NCBI GenBank assembly: GCA_024699595.1
Contig: JAILPG010000193.1
Coordinates: forward strand, 1-13,528
Direction: 5' to 3'
Length of the DNA stretch: 13,528 bases
Source of the DNA: Lachnospiraceae bacterium
GTDB taxonomy: Bacteria; Bacillota_A; Clostridia; Lachnospirales; Lachnospiraceae
Position 1 is the stretch's first letter, and every line of letters begins with the position of its first letter. Of this stretch, positions 1 through 6,354 are shown piece after piece. The notes beneath the pieces are model-generated. The model was given only the letters and a program-made list of their open reading frames with translations, was not told where the DNA came from and searched no databases. Made by a program: the position numbers and the translations under genes.

Positions 1-524
1 CCTGCTGCAAGACCTTCTGTTAAGAAGTCTGAGCCTACCCATGAAACATACTTGTCAGAATCTTCGATAGTACGGTCGATAACGATTACAGGGATTCCTG
101 CTTCTTCGCACTCGGTAAGTACTGTATCCCAACCTGTTGAAACGATGGGGTCGATGATGATGTAGTCAACATCCTGCTCAATGAAGGATCTAACTGCCTC
201 GAGCTGAGCTGCTGAATCGTTGTCGCAGTCAACGAAGCTTAAGCTGTATCCGTTTGCCTCACTGAAAACGTCCTGAGCTGACTTTGTGGATGCTGTACGC
301 CAGTCTGACTCATGTCCAACCTGAGCAAAACCTACGCTGATAAGTCCGCCTTCTGACTCTGTGGGCTCTGTAGCTTCAGTAGTATCTGCAGTATCCGTAG
401 CCTCTGTGGTGTCCTCGGTTGTTGCAGGCTCTGTTGTAGCCGGAGCTGTTGCTGTTGTTGCGCAGGCCATAAGTCCAAGTGCCATGGCTGCTGCTAAGAT
501 CGTTGCTAAAACTTTTCTTTTCAT
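1..524 (-). CDS. YtfQ-like sugar ABC transporter substrate-binding lipoprotein (N-terminal part, cut by left edge)
   Basis: Only the first 174 codons are in the window; the gene continues past base 1. Residues 1-20 form a lipoprotein signal peptide (basic MKRK start, Ala/Leu core, lipobox L-M-A before Cys21), so the mature protein should be anchored to the outer face of the membrane. Residues 22-60 are a low-complexity Thr/Ala/Glu linker typical of Gram-positive lipoproteins. From residue 61 the N-terminal lobe of a periplasmic-binding-protein type 4 domain begins, with GFAQVGHESDWRTA, the DCDND and AIRSFI-like stretch, and IDPIVSTGWD. These match the galactofuranose-binding protein YtfQ of E. 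coli as I recall that family. The ligand is probably a hexose or pentose, but it cannot be fixed from half a protein. The ATG at 522-524 follows GGGAGG (531-536) with 6 bases between. Permease and ATPase genes would be expected to the left of the window. Confidence 0.88.
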   Translation of the reverse strand, partial: MKRKVLATILAAAMALGLMACATTATAPATTEPATTEDTTEATDTADTTEATEPTESEGGLISVGFAQVGHESDWRTASTKSAQDVFSEANGYSLSFVDCDNDSAAQLEAVRSFIEQDVDYIIIDPIVSTGWDTVLTECEEAGIPVIVIDRTIEDSDKYVSWVGSDFLTEGLAA

Positions 525-525
525 T

Positions 526-624
526 TTTAACCTCCCGTTTATTTGTTGATAAACAACATTGATGTTAACATCCTACCCTCTCTTTTTTGATAAATCCATT
601 CATTAAAATCCCGAGGAGGTTAAA
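526..624 (-). promoter_or_regulatory. Leader with anti-Shine-Dalgarno repeat and nested hairpins
   Basis: On the minus strand TTTAACCTCC (624-615) is the exact reverse complement of GGAGGTTAAA (535-526), which contains the ribosome binding site of the binding-protein gene. Ten consecutive pairs across a 79-base loop would hide the site. Inside the loop lie a perfect 12-base palindrome, GATGTTAACATC (561-572), a 6-pair hairpin GTTTAT/ATAAAC (537-542 with 549-554), and an overlapping alternative 5-pair hairpin TGTTG/CAACA (544-548 with 554-558). The last two cannot form together. This could be a translational switch, or the palindromes could be protein operators. That the RNA works this way is inference; the pairings are visible directly. 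I do not recognise a known riboswitch class. Confidence 0.4.
531..536 (-). promoter_or_regulatory. Ribosome binding site of the YtfQ-like gene
   Basis: GGGAGG on the minus strand lies 6 bases before the ATG at 522-524. It is a near-consensus Shine-Dalgarno sequence. It is noteworthy because the same bases belong to one arm of a long-range inverted repeat (526-535 with 615-624) and are directly abutted by a hairpin (537-554). Confidence 0.8.
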
Positions 625-681
625 TTTTTTATAAACAGCTTTTCCTGCTTTTGCTTTTTTACAAAAAAGGTTTGTTTTTTT

Positions 682-710
682 ATTATGTGGGGGTGATCAT
701 TCTATGACAT
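682..710 (-). promoter_or_regulatory. Possible promoter for the YtfQ-like gene
   Basis: On the minus strand ATGTCA (710-705) and CATAAT (687-682) are separated by 17 bases, matching the sigma-A -35 and -10 boxes at 4 of 6 and 5 of 6 positions. The -35 box lies within the last codons of the kinase gene. Transcription would start near 675 and give a leader of about 150 bases, which would include the whole anti-Shine-Dalgarno structure. No convincing intrinsic terminator is seen between the kinase and this gene, so read-through from the upstream operon is also possible. Confidence 0.35.
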
Positions 711-2142
711 GGGGCAGCAGAATGCTTACGGTAGTTCCCTCTTCATAAACACTCTCTATGCTGAGACCGTAATCCTGCCCGAAATTGAGCTTGATCCTCT
801 CGTTTACGTTATATAAGCCGTATATATCCGATTCCGAAGGAGCTTTGTTTTTTATTCCCTCAGTTACCTGAGCAAGTCTGTCCTCCTTCATCCCTATACC
901 GTTATCCTTTATCAATATGCGGAAATCATTTTCGTTATCCTCAGACCCGATGACTATCCTTCCCTGTCTTCTCTTATTCTTGATGCCGTGATAGATGGCA
1001 TTCTCCACAAGAGGCTGCAGAGTGATCTTCGGTATCATGTAATTCATGATGCTCTCTTCAATATCTATCTCATATTTTAATATGTCCTGATACCTGATCT
1101 GCTGGATCTCAAGATAGCTCCTGACGTGCGCTATCTCCTCCCTGACAGTTACGATATCCCTGCCCTGATTAAGCGAGGTCCTGAAGAATTCCGACAGGCT
1201 TCCGACCATTTTTACTACCTGTTTCTGGTTTCCGGCCTCTGCAGACCATACTATGGCATCAAGGGTGTTATACAGAAAATGAGGATTGATCTGTGACTGA
1301 AGCAGTTCAAACTCGGCTTTTCTGAGTCTTGCCTGATCGGATTTCTCTTTTTCCAAAAGATCATTTATCTTATCTATCATGGTGTTTAAGGACTCGCTTA
1401 ACACCTTAAGATCCTTACCGCTCTGTACATCGGCCCTTACGGTAAGATCACCCTTTGCAACCTGATCCGTCACACCTGTAAGCGTCCTTATAGGCCTGGT
1501 GATACTTAGGGGAATATAATAGGAAAGCAGGGCAAGAATCACAAAGATCAGGACAGAAGCGATAACACCGCCTCTTACAAGGGTCAGGTAGGTTTTCTGG
1601 TTCTCTACCCTTGCAAGCTGCAGATCCTTTACTTCGTAATATATGTATTCCTGGATCGTATCGTTTAACAGCTCCGTAACGATCTGAACGTCATTCTCCC
1701 AAATCTCAATGTTGTCATCGTATTTTTCATCATCAATGAGGTTTTCTTCGATCCTCTCCTTATAGGTACGCAGATTGGTGATATATCTTATCGCGCTCTC
1801 AAGTCTTTTGTTGTTTTCCTTGGACGCGGTAAGATCCATAAGCTTTATTACGATATCCTCGGCATTTATGAGCATCTCATCCATCGGGGATTCCTCTGCC
1901 GATTTATTGCCTACGATCAGAAGATAGGTCTCATAATCATAGTCTTTCTTAAAATCAAGACTGAATTCACTGGCCTGTGCGAGTGAATTGATCATAACCT
2001 CATATCTGCTGTTTGATTTACGCATTGTAACAAGCATTACGATACTAAGAAGCAGCATCGGAAGCAGTATGAGTACATATGAATATCTGATCTTGGCTGC
2101 CAGATTGGTGCCGTCGATCATTTTCCGGACTTTTTTGATCAT
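697..2142 (-). CDS. YesM/LytS-type membrane sensor histidine kinase
   Basis: This 481-residue kinase senses an extracellular or membrane signal and phosphorylates the response regulator encoded just before it. Two membrane helices (about 20-40 and 190-212) enclose an extracytoplasmic region of about 150 residues. That region is mostly charged and helical-looking, without a recognisable Cache domain. A HAMP linker follows at about 212-265. The His_kinase domain has the SQINPHFLYNTLD motif with His288 as the likely phosphoacceptor. The HATPase domain shows the N-box LQPLVENAIYHG (Asn381), DNGIGM (413-418) and a late Gly-rich GLYNVNERI region. This order is that of the YesM family, usually linked to sugar uptake. 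The start ATG is 13 bases after the regulator's stop, with AGAAAGG as ribosome binding site overlapping that stop. The adjacent sugar-binding lipoprotein suggests a sugar-related stimulus. Confidence 0.93.
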   Translation of the reverse strand: MIKKVRKMIDGTNLAAKIRYSYVLILLPMLLLSIVMLVTMRKSNSRYEVMINSLAQASEFSLDFKKDYDYETYLLIVGNKSAEESPMDEMLINAEDIVIKLMDLTASKENNKRLESAIRYITNLRTYKERIEENLIDDEKYDDNIEIWENDVQIVTELLNDTIQEYIYYEVKDLQLARVENQKTYLTLVRGGVIASVLIFVILALLSYYIPLSITRPIRTLTGVTDQVAKGDLTVRADVQSGKDLKVLSESLNTMIDKINDLLEKEKSDQARLRKAEFELLQSQINPHFLYNTLDAIVWSAEAGNQKQVVKMVGSLSEFFRTSLNQGRDIVTVREEIAHVRSYLEIQQIRYQDILKYEIDIEESIMNYMIPKITLQPLVENAIYHGIKNKRRQGRIVIGSEDNENDFRILIKDNGIGMKEDRLAQVTEGIKNKAPSESDIYGLYNVNERIKLNFGQDYGLSIESVYEEGTTVSILLPHVIE

Positions 2143-2155
2143 TCGGATTACCTTT

Positions 2156-3784
2156 CTATTTTCCTTCCCTGTACTGGGTCGGAGTCACACCCTGTGTTTT
2201 TTTGAAAAGATAGGAAAAATAATGCGGATCCTTATAACCCACGAGGACACTTATCTCGCTGCTCTTCTTGGAGGTGCATTTTAAAAGCTCTTTTGCCTTG
2301 TTCATCCTGAAATCGGTAAGATACTTGATGAACGGCTGTCCTGTCTGCTGTGAAAAGATCATGCTTAAGTAATTCGGTGAGAAATTGACATGATCAGCGG
2401 CGGTATTAAGAGACAGCTCCTCGTTTGCATATTCTCTGTCGATAAAGGTCACTATCTCCTTAACTACATCACGGTGTCTGTTCTGGGATATCTCATCCCT
2501 TAAACCGATACACTTTTTGATGTTCTTTATGATATACTCCATACCTCCCTGTGTGTTCTGAAGGATCCCGGGAGATGCGTCCACACTTTCTATAAGCTTT
2601 TTATCCCCGTCCATTTCCGATACAAAATCAACCATACAGAAATAGGTGTCCATCACTATATACTGTCTGAACACGGCAGAGTCGGTGATATTGGAACCAA
2701 GCTCCTTAAAAAACTCTTCCACAAAGAATTCCGTCTCTTCCACTTCACCGGTCCTTAAGAATTCCCTGATCTTCTCCCTGTCAAATCTCTTGGTGTCTAT
2801 CTCATTAAGACTTACCCCCTTATCGTCCGCAACAGCACCGTTTGCAAGTTCATTGCAGCTTAAGATCCTGTTTTCATCTATCAGATATCTGTGAGCAAAG
2901 GCACGGCTTGCGCTCTCAAAGCTTACCGGCACGTCGGAGAGTCTTTCCACAGTTTCACCTATACCGGCAAAATAACGGATATTGCGGTAATCAGATACTA
3001 TGCCCACTACTTTTTCCATGAATCCGTCAATACAGTCCTTTAATACTTCCCTCTGATCAGACTTAAATAGAAACGCTTTTCCTTCAATATTCCTGTCAAA
3101 ACAGATAACCTCCGGATATTCCGCAGTTAAGTCTCTTATCCTCTCATCGATCTCAATTATCCTGTTTGAATGCTCCTTTCTGCTGTGATCCGTGGTAAAG
3201 GCCACAAACAGTACGATACAGTACATGGCGGCGGGAAGATCGATATCAAGCTCCATGGCTTTTTCTATAAGCTCTCCCGGCTGCATGCTCCTTCCGACTA
3301 GGAGTGAAAAGAATTCTTTCCTGTCGTTTAGGTTCTTTTCCTCCATTTCTTTTCTGTACTGTTCCTTAAGCTTTTCTTCCTTATGCTTCTCCTCTATGCT
3401 GTCCCTTATCTTGTCGATCTCTTTTATAAGATCATCCCCGCTTATGGGCTTTAACAGATAATCTGATATACCTATGTTGATGGCTTCCTTGGCATATTCA
3501 AACTCTCCGTAGCCTGTAAGGAGTATTATCTCAATAGAAGGAAACTCCTTTTTTATCAGCCTGCTGAGCTCAAGTCCGTCCATGAACGGCATCTTTATAT
3601 CAGTGATGACTATATCGGGCTTAAGCTTCTGTATAAGTGGATAAGCCTGTTCTCCGTCACTGGCCTCTCCGCAGAACTCATAGCCCTTTGCCTTCCAGTC
3701 AATGTTATTCTTTATGCCTTCTCTTACAACATACTCATCCTCTGCCAAAAAAACCTTCGGGATGAATGCACCGCTTTTTTCCAT
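2156..3784 (-). CDS. YesN-type response regulator, receiver plus AraC-family DNA-binding domain
   Basis: This 542-residue cytoplasmic transcription regulator is the partner of the kinase encoded 13 bases downstream. The receiver domain spans about residues 9-125. Visible key residues are the acidic pair Glu15/Asp16, phosphoacceptor Asp62 in ITDIKMPFMDG, Thr90 in LLTGYGEF and Lys112 in LLKPI. Residues 125-165 are highly charged and probably form a helical linker. Residues 165-430 match the variable middle of YesN proteins, and I recognise no named domain there. The C-terminal ~100 residues form two AraC helix-turn-helix units, with the hallmarks LSLNTAADHVNFSPNYLS and VGYKDPHYFSYLFKK followed by GVTPTQYR. 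The ATG at 3782-3784 follows GGAGAT (minus strand, near 3790-3795). Likely targets are the neighbouring transport genes; that is inference from context. Confidence 0.94.
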   Translation of the reverse strand: MEKSGAFIPKVFLAEDEYVVREGIKNNIDWKAKGYEFCGEASDGEQAYPLIQKLKPDIVITDIKMPFMDGLELSRLIKKEFPSIEIILLTGYGEFEYAKEAINIGISDYLLKPISGDDLIKEIDKIRDSIEEKHKEEKLKEQYRKEMEEKNLNDRKEFFSLLVGRSMQPGELIEKAMELDIDLPAAMYCIVLFVAFTTDHSRKEHSNRIIEIDERIRDLTAEYPEVICFDRNIEGKAFLFKSDQREVLKDCIDGFMEKVVGIVSDYRNIRYFAGIGETVERLSDVPVSFESASRAFAHRYLIDENRILSCNELANGAVADDKGVSLNEIDTKRFDREKIREFLRTGEVEETEFFVEEFFKELGSNITDSAVFRQYIVMDTYFCMVDFVSEMDGDKKLIESVDASPGILQNTQGGMEYIIKNIKKCIGLRDEISQNRHRDVVKEIVTFIDREYANEELSLNTAADHVNFSPNYLSMIFSQQTGQPFIKYLTDFRMNKAKELLKCTSKKSSEISVLVGYKDPHYFSYLFKKTQGVTPTQYREGK

Positions 3785-3807
3785 AACCGATCTCCAAATA
3801 AAATACT

Positions 3808-5343
3808 CTATTCTGCAGTTTCTGCGATCTCTTCCGATCCTTCCTCTTTCGTTACGGCTTCCTCTGCTTCCTCAATATGTCCGTCCCTGTACATTGAAAA
3901 CTTACCCATGGGGTAAGCCGCAAGATTTCCGAGGATGCTCCGGCTGTCGGCTTTATCAAGAAGCTGCTTTCTCGCCTGCGTTATCTCTTTTTCCGTCTTA
4001 TGCTTGGATGGACCTCCCACACAGCCGCCCGGGCACATCATACCCTCTATGAAATCTTCTTCCAGTCTTCCTATCTTAAGCATCTGCAGTGCAGTCCTGC
4101 ATTCCGTTCCTCCCGCACACTGCTTTAACCTGATATCGTGCGTATCGATCCCTCTCTCCTGCATGCATTCGATAACTGCGGCTGCGACTCCTCCGGAGTT
4201 TGCAAATCTCTTTCCGTAGATGGATGCCTTCTGGTAGCTCTCCGAAACAGGCTTTAATTCCACACCCTTTGAGCGAAGCAGTGCCCTGAACTCTCCGTAG
4301 GTCATAACATAATCGGCATTATCGGGGATCGATAAGTCCTGGGACTCTGCTTTTTTTGCAATACAGGGTCCGACAAATACCGTTACGCAGCCGGGGTACA
4401 TATATTTAAGCAGCCTTGACACCGCAACCATTGGTGATACGGTATTTGACTTGTTCTTCTCATATATCTCGGGGAACTGGTTTTTCAGCATGTTTATAAA
4501 TGCCGGGCAGCAGGAGGTGGTCATTTTCCTGCCCTCAGAAAATGCTTCTGCCCATTCTGCCGCCTCATAGGCAGCAGTCATATCCCCTCCGAGTCCGACC
4601 TCTATCATGTCATCAAAGCCAAGCTCTTTAAGACCTTCCCTTAGGGATCCCATGGTGATATCGGGACCGAACTGCCCTTCCGTCGCGGGCGCGCACATTG
4701 CAATGACTTTCTTTCCGGCCTGGATCGCTCTTATAATATGCACTAAATAGGACTTTGAAGATATTGCTCCAAAAGGACAGGCATGTATGCAATGACCGCA
4801 CTGTATGCATTTTGACTCATCTATGGCGCAGATCCCGTATTCATCATAGGTTATCGCATCAACGGGACAGGCTTTCTTGCAGGGACGGGTAAGATGGGCG
4901 ATGGCGCCGTACGGGCAGGCCTCCGCACACATACCGCATTCCTTACACTTGGCCGGATCTATATGGGTCCTGTCATGGCCCACTGTGATGGCGCCAAATC
5001 TGCAGGAATTGTAACAGGCCTGACCCATACACAGCCTGCAGTTATCGGTGACGTTATATGAGGATATCGGGCATTCCTCACATGCAGGGGCCAGTACCTG
5101 GATCACGCTTTTTGAATCATCTCCCGGTGTCGGACACAATCCCATCGCAAGCCTTATACGCTGACGTACAAGCTCTCTTTCCTTATAGATGCAGCATCTT
5201 GCATAAGGAAGCGGACCGGGGATCATCTTCATAACGATCTCCTCCTTAACTTCCTCCGTTATCTCACCCTGCCAGGCTGCTCTTGCAACTTCTTCTATTA
5301 TCTGGTGTTTTATTCTTATGATACCCTGATCGTTAGTAACCAT
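3808..5343 (-). CDS. Monomeric [FeFe]-hydrogenase with ferredoxin-like iron-sulfur domains
   Basis: The 511-residue product should interconvert protons and H2 using ferredoxin electrons, in the cytoplasm. Numbered from the ATG, the N-terminal half has Cys50/51/70/88/91 and a Cys102-105-110-114 set. Two ferredoxin-type clusters follow (Cys133-136-139-143 and 179-182-185-189), plus Cys155/159. The H-cluster domain carries L1 TSCCPAF (276-282), L2 VGPCIAKKAE (Cys327, Lys330) and L3 EGMMCPGGCVGGP (Cys437, Cys441). The four H-cluster cysteines are therefore present. L2 has GPC rather than MPC and L3 is shorter than the GGG form of classical clostridial CpI, which fits my recollection of group B enzymes. 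The last ~25 residues are an acidic tail. The ATG at 5343 is preferred because GGAGGAG lies just before it; the in-frame TTG at 5355 would bury that site. The gene heads an operon with a sugar-type two-component system, 23 bases before the regulator. No maturase genes (hydE, hydF, hydG) are in the window. Confidence 0.9.
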   Translation of the reverse strand: MVTNDQGIIRIKHQIIEEVARAAWQGEITEEVKEEIVMKMIPGPLPYARCCIYKERELVRQRIRLAMGLCPTPGDDSKSVIQVLAPACEECPISSYNVTDNCRLCMGQACYNSCRFGAITVGHDRTHIDPAKCKECGMCAEACPYGAIAHLTRPCKKACPVDAITYDEYGICAIDESKCIQCGHCIHACPFGAISSKSYLVHIIRAIQAGKKVIAMCAPATEGQFGPDITMGSLREGLKELGFDDMIEVGLGGDMTAAYEAAEWAEAFSEGRKMTTSCCPAFINMLKNQFPEIYEKNKSNTVSPMVAVSRLLKYMYPGCVTVFVGPCIAKKAESQDLSIPDNADYVMTYGEFRALLRSKGVELKPVSESYQKASIYGKRFANSGGVAAAVIECMQERGIDTHDIRLKQCAGGTECRTALQMLKIGRLEEDFIEGMMCPGGCVGGPSKHKTEKEITQARKQLLDKADSRSILGNLAAYPMGKFSMYRDGHIEEAEEAVTKEEGSEEIAETAE

Positions 5344-5346
5344 AGG

Positions 5347-5353
5347 CTCCTCC
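5347..5353 (-). promoter_or_regulatory. Ribosome binding site deciding the hydrogenase start
   Basis: GGAGGAG on the minus strand has its GGAGG part 5 bases ahead of the ATG at 5341-5343. The longer reading from TTG (5353-5355) overlaps this site and has no Shine-Dalgarno of its own, so the ATG is taken as the start. Confidence 0.75.
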
Positions 5354-5409
5354 AAAGATTATATGATGTCGGGGTTAAAAGATTTACGACTCTCTCGCAT
5401 TCCGTATTC

Positions 5410-5440
5410 GATTATACTATAATCATTTAAGCAGTGCCAC
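5410..5440. promoter_or_regulatory. Symmetric -10 element shared by divergent promoters (hydrogenase operon and birA-MATE)
   Basis: GATTATACTATAATC (5410-5424) is a 15-base palindrome about the central C. It gives a perfect TATAAT on the plus strand (5418-5423) and another on the minus strand (5416-5411). The minus-strand promoter has a fair -35, GTGGCA (5440-5435), with an 18-base spacer. The plus-strand -35 is poor; the best choice is CTCGCA at 5394-5399 with an 18-base spacer. Starts would be near 5404 (minus) and 5430 (plus), giving leaders of roughly 60 and 50 bases. Bidirectional promoters with symmetric -10 elements are known in bacteria. Use of both here is inference from the divergent gene layout. 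Confidence 0.5.
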
Positions 5441-5481
5441 AGACAGCCTGCGAAAGTAAATGTCAGGAATGAGCGGACAGC

Positions 5482-6354
5482 ATGACAGAGATAAATACCG
5501 GACAGACAGAACACATAGATATGCTGAAAGATTTTCTCGGAGAAGAGAGGATCAAAAACATCATATGCCTAGAAAGCACCGGATCGACCAATCTCTTTTT
5601 AAAGGATCTCAGTAAAGACTCCGCCACACAAGGAACGGTTGTGATCGCAGATGAGCAGACAAAGGGCAGGGGGCGGCTTGGAAGATCCTTTGAATCACCA
5701 AAGGATAAGGGGCTTTACATGTCCTACCTTATGAAACCGAAGGTTTCTGCTGAAAATGCGGTCCGGATCACGGCATGGACAGCCGTCGCGGTATGCAATG
5801 CCGTAAAGACTGTCTGTAAAGCAGATCCCGGCATTAAATGGGTGAATGACCTTATCTTATCAGGAAAAAAATTCTGCGGGATCCTGTGCGAAATGTCCTT
5901 AGGTGAAAAAAAAGGGCAGATAAGCGATGTGATAGCAGGTATCGGAATAAACGTAAACGGTGATATAAACGATCTCTCGGAGGATATACGTTACAAAGCC
6001 ACCTCCCTTAAAGCAGAAACAGGCAGGGCACAGGACAGGATAAGGCTTGCTGCTGAAATAATAAAAGAGCTCGACAGTATGTGCTTAAGATCTTCCGGCA
6101 AAACGGAGGATTACCTTAAAGCCTACAAAAAATACAGCATAATGCAGGATAAGGAAGTATATGTAAGAAAGACCGAAGCCATACGGGGCGATAATGATCT
6201 GATAAGAGATCCGGGAAAGGATGATCTGCTCAAACACGCACATGTGATCGGAATAAATGATGACTTTTCACTTCTGGTAAGGTATGATGACGGGAGTACT
6301 GAAAGCCTTGATTCAGGAGAGGTGAGCATCAGAGGGATGCACGGATATATATGA
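5482..6354 (+). CDS. birA: Biotin--[acetyl-CoA-carboxylase] ligase, class I (no DNA-binding domain)
   Basis: This cytoplasmic enzyme activates biotin with ATP to biotinyl-AMP and transfers it to the lysine of a biotin carboxyl carrier domain. Of 290 residues, about 25-210 form the catalytic domain. ESTGSTN (31-37) begins the fold, GRGRLGR (62-68) is the biotinyl-AMP binding loop, KWVNDL (119-124) is the ATP/biotin site, and GIGINVN (153-159) follows. The last ~70 residues form the SH3-like C-terminal domain, ending with LDSGEVSIRG, with roughly 12 extra residues in its hairpin compared with typical members. There is no N-terminal winged helix, so it should not repress biotin genes itself. An in-frame stop at 5470-5472 rules out longer starts. 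The Shine-Dalgarno is weak (AGGA 13 bases upstream), and Met14 is a possible but unsupported later start. The stop overlaps the MATE start. Confidence 0.92.
   Translation: MTEINTGQTEHIDMLKDFLGEERIKNIICLESTGSTNLFLKDLSKDSATQGTVVIADEQTKGRGRLGRSFESPKDKGLYMSYLMKPKVSAENAVRITAWTAVAVCNAVKTVCKADPGIKWVNDLILSGKKFCGILCEMSLGEKKGQISDVIAGIGINVNGDINDLSEDIRYKATSLKAETGRAQDRIRLAAEIIKELDSMCLRSSGKTEDYLKAYKKYSIMQDKEVYVRKTEAIRGDNDLIRDPGKDDLLKHAHVIGINDDFSLLVRYDDGSTESLDSGEVSIRGMHGYI

Noticed and set aside
361..549. Short plus-strand reading frame of Val/Ala/Ser repeats
   Set aside because: It is the antisense shadow of the signal peptide and Thr-rich linker of the minus-strand lipoprotein. It has no ribosome binding site and its repetitiveness comes from the linker.
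655..690. Possible terminator hairpin (ACAAA/TTTGT next to T-runs) after the kinase gene
   Set aside because: The stem is short and almost all A/T, so it would be unstable. It is better explained by the A/T-rich intergenic region.
3702..4052. Plus-strand open frame of 116 codons across the hydrogenase/regulator junction
   Set aside because: It is antisense to both conserved coding regions, with biased composition and no family resemblance.
5358..5363. Minus-strand TATAAT just before the hydrogenase gene
   Set aside because: Transcription would begin inside the ribosome binding site, and there is no -35 box at the right distance.
5434..5439. Minus-strand TGGCAC resembling the -24 element of a sigma-54 promoter
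   Set aside because: The required TTGC at -12 is missing at the correct spacing, and the regulator in the operon has an AraC-type rather than a sigma-54 activating domain.
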